From Atrina japonica (taxonomy: Eukaryota; Mollusca; Bivalvia; Pterioida; Pinnidae): a stretch of 64,000 nucleotides of DNA. The notes under the pieces are model-generated. The model did not search any database. It was not told the DNA's origin and worked only from the letters and a program-made list of their open reading frames with translations. This document shows, piece after piece, positions 22,767-33,069 of this stretch. The stretch lies in assembly GCA_030159075.1 (NCBI GenBank), contig BROG01000929.1, forward strand, positions 125,001 through 189,000, written 5' to 3'. The translations under genes were made by a program, and so were the position numbers. The first letter of the stretch is position 1, and each line of letters begins with the position of its first letter.

Positions 22767-23495
22767 GTAAGTAATCACTTATAAACAAATTGATTAAGAA
22801 TCTAGCTCCACTTTGAGTTCCAGATAAAAAAATATAAAGGTTATGGATGAAATAGATAAAAATCCCAACCAAGGCTTAAACAGAAGGTTGGATAATGATG
22901 CATCCAATTCGAAACTGATAATTTCCTATTTAGAACTCCAACGTGATGCTTGATTATTTTTGCGCTGATGGAGATCTTCGAATCCCTTTTGTTTTACAGT
23001 ACGTATATATCAATGTGACCTATTTAAGTAGCCGCATCACTCAACTTTTTGGTTTACTATCCGCAAATAAATATATTTCCGTATATACAAATATATATTA
23101 ATTTCTTTCAAACAAACTTGGTCAGATTTATATGTAACTGATAACGCGCTAAATCAATATGAAAATCCCCTTGATCCGCCATGTTCACAAACAAAGCAGA
23201 CAGAGTGTGTGAGGATGCAGAGTGTTCCAAACAGAACTGATAAAAATGAGATCAGTTCACGAAGTGTTCTCTGTTCATGTGGTTTATTTCTTAGGGAAAC
23301 AAGATTAATGTCTTCGGTCATGCAGTTTTACATTATCATATCAGTTCTGCTTTAATATCGAAATCTAAATTTCTAGTCTAGTGAGGGTTTAAGACATTCC
23401 ACACATATAACGAGGAAATTTCTTGATTTACCACAGTTAAATTAAATGTCTCCCCTTCTTAGAAAGGAAAGAGTACTGTTGTCTTTGACCATGTT

Positions 23496-23499
<4 letters not shown>
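22767..23499. other. Probable intron or 3' region of gene 1, nothing recognised
   Basis: It starts with the GTAAGT donor of gene 1. I searched by eye for counterparts of the two small anchor exons of gene 2 and found none. An ATGTCTCCCCTTCTTAGAAA near 23446 recalls the MITE-like hairpin at 27860. Confidence 0.35.

Positions 23500-23561
<62 letters not shown>
23500..23561. repeat. (GA)n microsatellite
   Basis: Pure GA run of about 31 units. Confidence 0.97.
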
Positions 23562-23562
<1 letters not shown>

Positions 23563-23875
23563 TGGTGTTAACATTTGTTATGTTTGTGTAAATTATATAA
23601 TACTATGCTATTGTACTGTGGTGATATGATATAAGATTTTGGAAATGTTTGAACTATGTTAATTTGGTGTAGTCTGTTTATAATTGGGGCTTTGAGGAAC
23701 TATATCTTAAATGAAGGTGGGACGTGTATGTAAAATAATCACTTCAAGGGAAATATTGAAAAGAGGTTTATAATAGATGGTGCACACTGGCAATACATAT
23801 GTATATACTTATGAATAGAGGATAAATATGTTAATATGTTGATTTACTATGTACATTGTGTAAATAAAACAAAAA

Positions 23876-26800
23876 CAAGAAATGTCTGTAAAACATCTAT
23901 GCCCCCCTCCCCCTATTCTACCATGATTTACCTGTTCAAGGGGTGCAACTCTGATAAAAATATATAATTCCCATGATGTACATTGTATCTACATGCAAAA
24001 TTTCAACTCAATATGTGCACCCGTCGCAGAGATAATTAATAGAAAATACTGGTGTATACGCAGACCGATCAACAGCAGCAAAGCAATATACCACTCCTTC
24101 TTTGAGGGAGGTCGACATAAATAAACCATCATTGTCTTGATTACAATAGTTACTTGTGTTATCATATACATGTAATTCAATATCAATTGAAGAAAATTTA
24201 CCATTACATTTATGAAGAAGTTACTTAATTTTAGCAAAAGGCAATTAAAAGGTAGCGAATGGTAATTAAATGGCCGATCCCTGTAATTTTTGTTGATGAC
24301 ATATTGCCTTGATGTCATTAACATGTATACCAAATACCATCAACCTATCTTAAATACATACAGTTATGCACTGGGCAGTATTTTTTGGCAAAGGATAATA
24401 ACTCTGTAACTGAATGGCTGATCCCAGTATTTCTTGTTCATGAGAACATTGCCATGATGTCATTACTAAGTATACCCAGTATCATCATCCTATCTCAAAT
24501 ACACAGACAGTTATGCCTAGGGTAATATTTTTTTAACAAAGGTCAATAACTTTGTAAATAGAGCCAATCCCTGTAAAAAAAAAATTCATGACACATCGCC
24601 TTGATGTCACTACCCTGTATCCCAAGTATCATCATCCTATCTCAAATGCGTAAACGGTTATGCCCTGGACAGTATTTTTTAGCAATGGCCATCCTACCTT
24701 GTGTTTTTTTTTACCAAAGGGCAATAACTCTGTAAAATAAATGGCGGATCCTTGTAATTTTTGCCCATGCCATAATGTCAATACTAGGTAATCCAAGTAT
24801 CATAATCTTATTTAAAATACATAGACATGCCCAGGGAAATATTTTTTTAGCAAAGGGTAATAACTCTGTAATTAAATCGGCGATCCCTGTAATTACTGTT
24901 CATGATACATTGCCATGATGTCATTACTACATCCTATGCCAAGTATCATCATCATATCGCAAACACACAGCCAGTTATGCCCAGAAAAATATTTTTTTAG
25001 CAAATGGTAGTCACTTTATAATTAAATGGCCGGTCCATGTAATTTTTGTTCATGACACATTGCCTTGATGTCATTAGTATGTATACCAAAAATCATCATC
25101 CTACCTCAAAAACGTAGATAGTTATGTATGAACAGTATTTAATTTCAAAAAAGCAATAACACTGTAAATAAAGGGCCAGTCCCTGTAATTGTTGTTCATG
25201 ACAGATCGCCATGATGTCATTATTATGTATACCAAGTATCATCATCACCTATAAAAACCACAGATACCAAAATATAAATCAATAGAATATCCAGGACACA
25301 GATACAAATCCGATAAAAAATTGACAAACACGGACCTCTGGAAACCAAGAGGTGGGATCAGGTGCCATGGAGGAGTAAGCATCTCCTGTAGACCGGTCAC
25401 ATCCACCGTGAGTCCACAGTCAAGTACAGTGAGGAGTGTATCCTCGCCACAATTGGTACAGACGTCTAAACAACCGCCAACGAATAGGCAACTCATCATT
25501 TCACTTAGAAGAAACAGAGTAGTCGCAAACAAGACTATTATACCGACCGTAAAAGTTGCGGAACGTTGACATTAAACGCAGTTTTCGATATCCCTGTGTT
25601 AATAATTTGTCAGTGAGTAGTTTACCTGGTAGTATAGTAGTATATAAAATCTCCATATGTTGTGCACGACGGGCATATCGGATCATTTGTGAAATATAAA
25701 GTCCTAATGCGAGGGGTATTACTACTTAAATGTGGAAAATTTACGATGGGAAATCCGAAATCGTCGCTTTTATTGTATACCTTTGTTGCTAATTTCCCGT
25801 CTGTGTTTATATTAAGTAAAATTTCTAAGTATGAAGCGTGTGTGCTTGATTCTGTTGTTTCTTTAATTTCTAGTTCGCTAGGATATATCGCATTGACATA
25901 TGTACGAAAATTGTCATTATTAATTGACAAAACGTCGTCGTTATATCTTAATGTCAAATTAAAGGACACCACTAACTTTTTTTGATTGAGCAGTTTCTTA
26001 ATGAAATCTGCTTCGTATGAATAAAGGAACAGGTCGGCCAAAAAAGGTGTACAAATGGTTTCCAAAGGAATGCCGACAGTTTGTTGAAAGACCATGTCTT
26101 CGAACATTACAAATATACTGTCTATTAGAAAATTCTAACATGTTTTTTTATATCAACTTCAGTATATTTATGTGTAGAATCAGAGTAGTGTTTGACGAAA
26201 TAAGTATCCTAATAGCCAATCACTAGATATTTAAATTTTCGGGCACCACCTTTAGTGAAAAAGCAGTGTCTATGATGCTGAAAAGTCTTTCTTTTAATTT
26301 TTTATGTGGAATAGTAGTGTAAAGAGTAGAGGAGTTATAAGTTTTGATACTGTGAATTCGAGAAAAAATGTGTGTCTTCAAATTTTCTAAAAGCTGTTTA
26401 ATTATCCACATCTGATTTACACCGCTTCTGGAATAAGAAACTGTACAGTATTGTTGAAGTTTCTCGTTTAACGGCTGTCAATATCTTGGTAAGGAGTAAA
26501 GATAAAGGTTTGGTAGAACATTTGCTGGATCCTGCTATGTATCTTTGCTTATATGGGGTTTTATGAAGTTAAGGTATCCAGTATAAATATGGCAGCTCGA
26601 AATTGGTATCTGTTAGGACAATGTTATTTTAGCAAAGGGCAATAACTCTGTAAATAAAAGGCTAATTCCTGTATTTGTTTTTTCATGACATCGCCATGAT
26701 GTCATCATTATATATACCAAGTATCATCATCCTATCTCGTGTTTTTAGCAAAGGGCAATAACTCATCAAGATATCATTACCATGTATACCTAGTATTATC

Positions 26801-27889
26801 AACCTATCCTAGGACAATATTTGTTTAGCAAAAGGCAATGACTCTGTACTTAAAGAGCGGATTTTGGATTCCTGTATGCCTAGGGCAATATTTTACCAGC
26901 AAAGGGCAATAACTACTGAATGGCTGATCACTGTTATTATTGTTCATGACATCCATCGCCTTGAGGTCACTACCATGTATACTAGATATCATCACCCTAC
27001 CACGTGTTTTTAGCAAAGGGCAATAACTCATCAAAATATCATTACCATGTATACCCAGTATTATCAACCTATCTCAAATACACACAGTTATGCCTAGGAC
27101 AATATTTGTTTAGCAAAAGGCAATGACTCTGTACTTAAAGAGCAGATTCCTGTAATGACACATCGCCTTGATGTCATTACCATGAATACCAAATATCATC
27201 ATCCTACCTTGAGTAGGAAGAGAGTTATGCCGTGGACATTATTTTTAGTAAAGGGCAATAGCTCTGTAAATAAAGGACCGATCCCTTTAACTTTTGTTCA
27301 TGATGCATCGCCATGATCACATGATACACTAGGTATACCAAGTATCATCATCCTATCTCAAATACATAGACAGTTATGGCCTGGACAGTATTTATTTTTG
27401 TTAGCAAAGGGCAATGACTCTGTAATTAAAGAGCCGATTCCTGTAATTAATGTTCATGACATATTGCCATGATGTCATTACAATGTATATTAAATATCAT
27501 CATCCTATCTCAAATACATAGACATTCATGCCCTGGACAGTATTTATTTAAACAAAAGGCAATGACTCTGTTCATCGCTATGATGTCATTACTACCTATA
27601 CCAAGTATCACCATCCTATCTCAAATACATAGATAGTTATGCCCTTGACAGTACTTTTTAGCAAAAGGCAATAACTCTATAAATAAAGGGCCAATCCCTG
27701 TAGTTATTGTTCATGACACATCGTCTTGATGTCAATACTATGTATACTAAATATCATCATTCTACCTTGAGTAGGAAGGGAGTTATGAAATTATTGGAAG
27801 AAGCAGGAGGAGAAGGAGGAGGAGAACAAGAAGAAGAAGAAACATGTACAAAAACATTATGTCTCCCTTCAGAGAAGGGGAGACATAAA
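23876..27889. repeat. Composite repeat with an internal array of about 100-180 bp units (AAGGGCAATAACTC)
   Basis: It opens with AAGAAATGTCTGTAAAACAT and CTATGCCCCCC and ends with a GAA/GGA-rich run and the hairpin TATGTCTCCCTTC/AAGGGGAGACATA (27861-27887). Between them some 16 diverged units contain GCAAAGGGCAATAACTCTGT, GATCCCTGTAATTTTTGTTC, GCCATGATGTCATTAC, ACCAAGTATCATCATCCTA and TACATAGACAGTTATGCCC. A Naiad copy (about 25235-26605) interrupts it. No protein is encoded. Its ends suggest a single mobile unit with an amplified core, a type I associate with bivalve genomes. Confidence 0.8.
25235..26605 (-). pseudogene. Naiad-type Penelope-like element, 5'-truncated reverse transcriptase and tail
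   Basis: Reading the minus strand from about 26605: LHKTPYKQRYIAGSSKCSTK (RT fingers), MWIIKQLLENL, a motif A region YNSSTLYTTIPHKK where the family usually has an Asp after Tyr, FQQTVGIPLETICTPFLADL (motif B region), YNDDVLSINN (the catalytic YxDD box, motif C), SASYLDL-like THASYLEILL, and FRNFYGRYNSLVCDYSVS (25501-25686), then the non-coding tail to 25240. Frame breaks separate these parts. The 5' end is missing, including the endonuclease region. With the motif A Asp replaced and frames broken, it is inactive. Family assignment is by recognised motifs; no search was run. Confidence 0.8.
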
Positions 27890-27982
27890 AATGAGTTGGA
27901 AATCCCGAACACACGTACCATAATTCTTGTCACGAACAATTCTAATTCAATTTTCATGTCGTCCAAACTAGTAAATAAAAAA

Positions 27983-28346
27983 TATTTTGAATTCAGTTGC
28001 ACAATTTCAGACTTTCAAAAAGGAAATACACATGTATTGACGTTCCATCAATATCTTTTACTAAATTTCATGATTTAAAATCGTTAGAGATAAAAATTGC
28101 ATATTGACCCATACCCTGCATCGACTGAAGTTATTTTTGTTATGTACATTGACAGCTAAGTTCTCTAGAGAACATACTTGTAGATAAAGTTATACAGATA
28201 ATATTATGCAATGTCAAAATAAATCCTTAAAGATATCGCATACGTATCTGATTGGACAATTTTACATTGTTCAATCAGTACATTTATTTGCCGACAAACT
28301 TAGGATAAAAAAGTAATAATATTTTTGGAAATCTATTACTAAACAC
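27983..28346 (+). promoter_or_regulatory. Duplicated 5' flank of secreted gene 2
   Basis: Aligns with 21160-21533 through ATTTTGAATTCAGTTGCA, ATATTGACCCATACCCTGCA and ACATACTTGTAGATAAAG. The TATAAAG of gene 1 is replaced by TTATACAG, so core promoter use may differ. Confidence 0.4.
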
Positions 28347-30203
28347 ATGAAAATGTTCTTGCTATGGACAATTATAGTTCCATCGGTGTTTCGGGCAGCT
28401 TTTGCCTCATGTAATGTGGCAGGGAGTCAAAAGTGTCTTTTTCTTACACCATACTACACGGATTATCAGTGGGCAACTTGTGTAACAGATTTTTATATGC
28501 AAACCATGTCCGAAGGCCGATTCTTCTGTTCAAACCGTTCATCTCCCTACTGTTATTTTCTATGTATGTCGGAAGTACACAATGACAATAGTGGTGGTCT
28601 AATTTTTGACGAGTGCGCATGTTCACCGAATGACGTTTATATCCCAACGACTGATCCGATTCTATCATGGTGTTTTAATTCATCCGGTAATGATTGCTCA
28701 TGGTTCAGAAAATGTTTAGCCAGATATCATACATGTCATGGTTCCAGTGAAGAGTATGCAGTATCGTTCGCTGAACATTTTTGTAAATTGTATGATGATT
28801 TCTATCATTATTTTACTGAAACTGGCAAGAAATGGATAAATGCCGTGAGAAAATGTCTTCAGGTGCAACTCGTTCCAATTCTAAGACGACGGACAAATAT
28901 ATCGTGTTCAAAAATAAATAAAATTGCTCTGAAATCGCAATCATTTTGTTACCACTCACCTGCAAATGAGGTACATTTTTGCAGCCTCACACCTTACCAG
29001 TTATTCCAAATTTTTTGGACATTAAAGTCGGATTTAGAAGACGGAACAGGGGACCCTGTTGGAGAGTTGTACAATATATTGACGGAGTGTGTGACCTCAA
29101 TTACAAACAGTGACAAAATCTTTTTGTTTAGAACGTTTCAGTTGGAGTTAAAAAGGATTTCAAATAAAAAATATCGGCGTCATCGACGATCCAGTGATCT
29201 AGGACGAAATACCGTCAGCGAGAAACTTATCCACCATTTCATTGCTACTGTTGCCGTAAACCAGCACTGGCAGGAACAAGGAATTATTTGGTATGGTCAT
29301 CCATCTAACTATAATTCAGGCGGCTTGACAATAGATTTCACAATAGCTTCAAGAAAAGAATTTGACTTAAATGCGAGATACCGAGTACATTCTGCTAACA
29401 TAACGCGTACCGTTGAGGAACTGAAGGAAGATTTGAGATCAGGGAAACTTTCTTTTCATGTGATGAATGAAACGGTTCAGGTTTTGTCTATGAACGGATG
29501 TGACGACTTAGGCTGTAGACACACTCATAACGAGGCTACAGTGACGTATGTGATGAATGAAACGGTTCAGGTTTTGTCTTTGAACGGATATGACGACTTA
29601 GGCTGTAGACACCCTCATAACGAGGCTACAGTGACGTATACGGACAGTAAAGTAAGTAATCGGTCACGAACAGAAGAAAAGTTTGTTCCGATTTAACTTA
29701 TTCACAGACTCCTAAGTATTTCTAAGCATGCGATCTCTGCAACTTGCATGCTGGGTAAAACCATGACGCTCAAATCGTAAATATCTGAAATTCTGAAGCA
29801 TATCTACATATATTTATGTGTATATGTATGTATATGTATGTATATTATCTACAAATTATAAATGTATATAATATAAAGCCAATAATAGCTGATTTCATAT
29901 TTACAAACATTTATGTAAATACATGAACAATGAATTATTGCTAATTGTAAATGTATATTTTCTATATTTATTGATGCCAATATTGAAATCCACATAGTTT
30001 TATATATGACAATGAAATTTTACATCACTGAGGCATGGATTGGTGTGTGAAAGATATACACGTTTCATAATACAATCGATTTCAACGAGCATAGGTATAA
30101 TTGAGCTTGATACATTGTATATGTGACTTTGTTTTTGTATTTGAACATTGCATGAAACCTGGACCTCTGAGGATATGCGTGACAAGAATGTCAATAAAAG
30201 TTG

Positions 30204-30270
<67 letters not shown>

Positions 30271-30705
30271 AGAGAGAGACAGAGAGAGAGACAGAGAGAG
30301 AGAGACAGAGGAGGAACTAAAACTGCTTGTCTCTATGAGTGTCCTGCTCTTTGCATCTTACAATTTTATATCTATCTTTGCAGAGCAGTACATCTACAGT
30401 TGCGTCTAAAGATTTTGTTTTTGGTAAGCTTATACTGCATTGATTTAAATGTCAAGTCTTCTGTGAGATGGTATATCAGTAATGTTAACATTTATTAAGT
30501 GGAATACTAAATCATATTGATAATTAGCTATACATGTATTGCAAAGAAAGACTGTCTTGAAAGAAATTACAAAAAATAATAATTATTATTATTATTATTG
30601 AAATCTTTTACAAGATATAAAATTTACATTTTTTATACTGGCATTACTTTTTCAGGATTTTCATGTGGACTTTTGTTAGCTGTCGGCGGTATTCTTATAA
30701 TGTGA
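28347..30705 (+). CDS. Secreted cysteine-rich protein gene 2, three exons with GPI-anchor-like tail
   Basis: Exon 1 (28347-29651) has 435 codons and ends at a GTAAGT donor. Exon 2 (30384-30423) follows TTTGCAG and ends at GTAAGC. Exon 3 (30656-30705) follows TTTTTCAG and ends in TGA. Phases match (0, then 1), giving a predicted 464 residues. The signal peptide is LLWTIIVPSVFRAAFA. Cys-rich region one, the stanniocalcin-like region two (DCSWFRKCL, HFCKLYDDF, INAVRKCLQVQLVPILRR) and the C-terminal domain match gene 1. The new tail runs SSTSTVASKDFVFG, then a hydrophobic FSCGLLLAVGGILIM end: small residues then an uncharged terminus, as in GPI signals. The furin-like RDKR of gene 1 is DLGR here. 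A 90-bp internal duplication lies at the end of exon 1. The role is unknown; a surface-anchored glycoprotein is inferred. Confidence 0.75.
29460..29639 (+). repeat. 90-bp in-frame tandem duplication inside gene 2
   Basis: 29460-29549 and 29550-29639 are near-identical and add 30 residues beginning VMNETVQVLS. In the second copy the NGCDDLGC motif reads NGYDDLGC and HTHNE reads HPHNE. Gene 1 has a single copy. Confidence 0.95.
29700..30200. other. Intron 1 of gene 2, nothing coding
   Basis: AT-rich, with an (ATGT)n-like stretch at about 29818-29850. No other exon is apparent. Confidence 0.5.
30203..30312. repeat. (TA)n followed by (GA)n microsatellite
   Basis: TA run with AAATATATA interruptions to about 30270, then GAGAGAC units to 30312. 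It lies in intron 1 of gene 2. Confidence 0.95.
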
Positions 30706-31544
30706 GGTAAATATGATCTTTTTCTTTATTACAACTAATTGAGATCAGTCAGTGCGCTTCGTTACATATGATTGTTTTACAAGCAGCTAGCTTTTAGCAT
30801 AAATTGCCATGAACACGCCATGCTCGCCTGACTGTTTAAAATATTCTTAGTCTGTTCGGCGTACGATCAATTCAAATTAAAGGGCAATCTACATCACTTC
30901 AAATTTTACTGCATTTTTCCAATACAGCCTTATTAGATTTTCTTGGGATGATTATGATAGCGACCTATTTCACAGTGAAGAAATTTTACAACAGCGAACG
31001 AACCATATTTTATACCTGTTATTTGGACTTATGCGACCGGTTGACAGGTGAAATTATCACCCAATGCTCTACATAGAAAGCACTTCTTTTGGTCCTTTGG
31101 GACGGCTTCAGATTTTAATGCGACATCTATGAGTAGACATTCGGTATTTCAGAAATCTTGACTCGACGTCATGAAATCGGATATGATGCAAGTCTGAGAA
31201 GTTTTAATTTTAAAACACATGTCAAAATGCCTGATTTCATAATATCTAAGGATTGACTAATTCTTTTTTTTTTTGACGCAAAGCCTTGATATAGTGGGCA
31301 TTTTAGACTAAATGCAATCAGACATAAAAAGCTGCTCTCATGTTTTATGGCGTCTGACTACAAGTGCTCAGGTGAAGGCGTCAAAGAACGAGGAGCTTTT
31401 AATATCTTTGATAAATTTTATTTTATCATATTTTTTCTAGATATCCGCCAATACAAAAAAAACTAGTTATAAAATTTAGATGGTATGGAAATCCTAGTTT
31501 CCAAGTCATCAGTTAATCTGTTTATGTACGAGTTGATTTATCAT
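30706..31544. other. 3' region of gene 2 and intergenic DNA
   Basis: A GGTAAATA just after the gene 2 stop could be a 3' UTR donor. No further exon or repeat family is apparent. Confidence 0.3.
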
Positions 31545-31665
31545 TTGACTGCAGACTTGTTTGTGACCGGTTGGCATGTTATCATCCATGGCGCATGATA
31601 CCACCTCTTGGTTTTCCACAGCTTCATGTTTGTTCAGTGTTCTCCATATCTGCATATTATATCAG
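31545..31665 (+). mobile_element. Diverged Naiad tail fragment
   Basis: ACTGCAGACTTGTTTGTGAC, CATCCATGGCGCATGATACC, ACCTCTTGGTTTTCCACAGC and TTCATGTTTGTTCAGTG follow the tail order with many changes. Confidence 0.6.
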
Positions 31666-31686
31666 GAACTTTTTTATGGTTAACTA

Positions 31687-31829
31687 TGGTGGCTGATCTG
31701 TGCCATGTCGACTTTTCGAATTTTTGCCCCGAGAAGTCACTTATTACTTTTTGCCTCGCCAAGCGAAAAGTCGTTCATTTGTAATTTTTCGGGGCAAAAA
31801 ATGAAATGGCACAAATCAGCCACCACAGT
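31687..31829. mobile_element. TIR element family G, short copy
   Basis: The left end TGGTGGCTGATCTGTGCCAT and the right end ATGGCACAAATCAGCCACCA mirror each other, and GTTAACT flanks both sides in inverted orientation. The interior is itself largely palindromic (TTTTTGCCCCGAGAAG against TTTTTCGGGGCAAAAAA). The termini match those of the 990-bp element at 7255. Confidence 0.85.
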
Positions 31830-31937
31830 TAACTCTGGTATTTATAACCGTAATTTCAGGTTTTATAACTAAAAAATGAAAAGTCATACGCCGACTATCC
31901 GGACTGACACAAAATGTCGGTAAATGTAAATATGTAA

Positions 31938-32119
31938 ATAAGGTTTGAATTGTATCTTTATTGCGTTTATGGTTTTACCTGGAATTGGTATAGAGGCATT
32001 TTAATTAAGTGCGATAAGCGCTTCTTTTTGAAAATGACCCTATAAAAATCAGGATTTCCATACAATGCCCCGATATAAAACCATAATCGCAATACGAATA
32101 CAATTCAAACCTTATATTG
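31938..32119. mobile_element. MITE with about 40-bp inverted repeats
   Basis: ATAAGGTTTGAATTGTATCT with GCGTTTATGGTTTTA on the left is mirrored by TAAAACCATAATCGC and ATACAATTCAAACCTTAT on the right. The interior is about 90 bp. Confidence 0.8.
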
Positions 32120-32785
32120 ACATGTATTCGACGTATTTTTCCTATCCAGGGACATTTAGTCCATGTTGCTAAGGTGCATAGCAACGGCTTACCTCATCTC
32201 CATGATGCTATTTTTTAATTTTCCAAAAGGTATCTATAAGGTATCTAAAGCGCACTCATTTGATCTCTAAGGGGTAGTAGGGCGCGACCTGGCCAACAGA
32301 ATCATTGTGGAGTCTCACAAGTAGTTCCATTTTATACATATGCAGATCACTAGGCGAATCAATTTCCGATATGCAAGTATGACGAAAATACATTTTCACA
32401 TGGTGAATAGGAAAACATATAAATATAATGTTATAACATTCCATCTTTATTTAACAGCTACAAGAAGAAGAAATGGCGAATCCATGTGCTGGGATGAAAA
32501 TTCTTATCTATGGCGTTTAAAAAACAAATTTTCTTGATTTTAATCACATATTTATGTAAATAGATCTTCGATCGGTAAACTGTATCATCATTCAATACAT
32601 ACAAATGAATGAATAACAAGATCCATTCAAAAGTATCGAGCCCAGTCCATTTATTACAAAATGTCGAATATTACGTCACATCCTGTGTAACGGAGTCATT
32701 TACGACACTTTTATTGCATGTTTAATTTAATAAAATCAGCAAGCGTATAAAACTTTTTTGTTTTCTTTATTTTAATTGACCATGT
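32120..32785. other. Intergenic, nothing recognised
   Basis: Two opposing short open frames near 32256-32537 overlap each other and have no motifs. Confidence 0.3.
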
Positions 32786-33032
32786 TACCGTAAATGTACA
32801 TATGTCCGCGTGTTGTTAATTATGCGATTTCCTTACGCTAACCATACGCGTAGGATTATTAAACGCGATGTCATATCTTATTATGACCAGTCCTGTATTA
32901 AACGATGATTCTTGGCCCAGCGGTGGGACTAGTATGCAGGGTGAGGGTTTGGGGGGGTAATATACACAAAAAACTCTTTATCACGTATTTAGTGTTAATT
33001 ATCCCCGCGCGTTAATTTCCACGTTTACAGTA
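32786..33032. mobile_element. Possible MITE related to the TACTGTAAATCCG type
   Basis: TACCGTAAATG at the left and CGTTTACAGTA at the right are imperfect inverted ends. The interior has GTTGTTAATTATGCG near the left and AATTATCCCCGCGCGTTAAT near the right, echoing the element at 14777. Confidence 0.4.
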
Positions 33033-33069
33033 TATAGTGTATCATGTTTTATTATTAGGTACAGAAGTG

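Noticed and set aside
23876..27889. CRISPR-like array
   Set aside because: Units are diverged, 100-180 bp, without uniform repeats and unique spacers, and the genome is eukaryotic.
27707..28078. 123-codon frame with a Glu/Gly-rich stretch
   Set aside because: The low-complexity part is the GAA/GGA-rich end of the composite repeat, and the rest overlaps the duplicated promoter flank.
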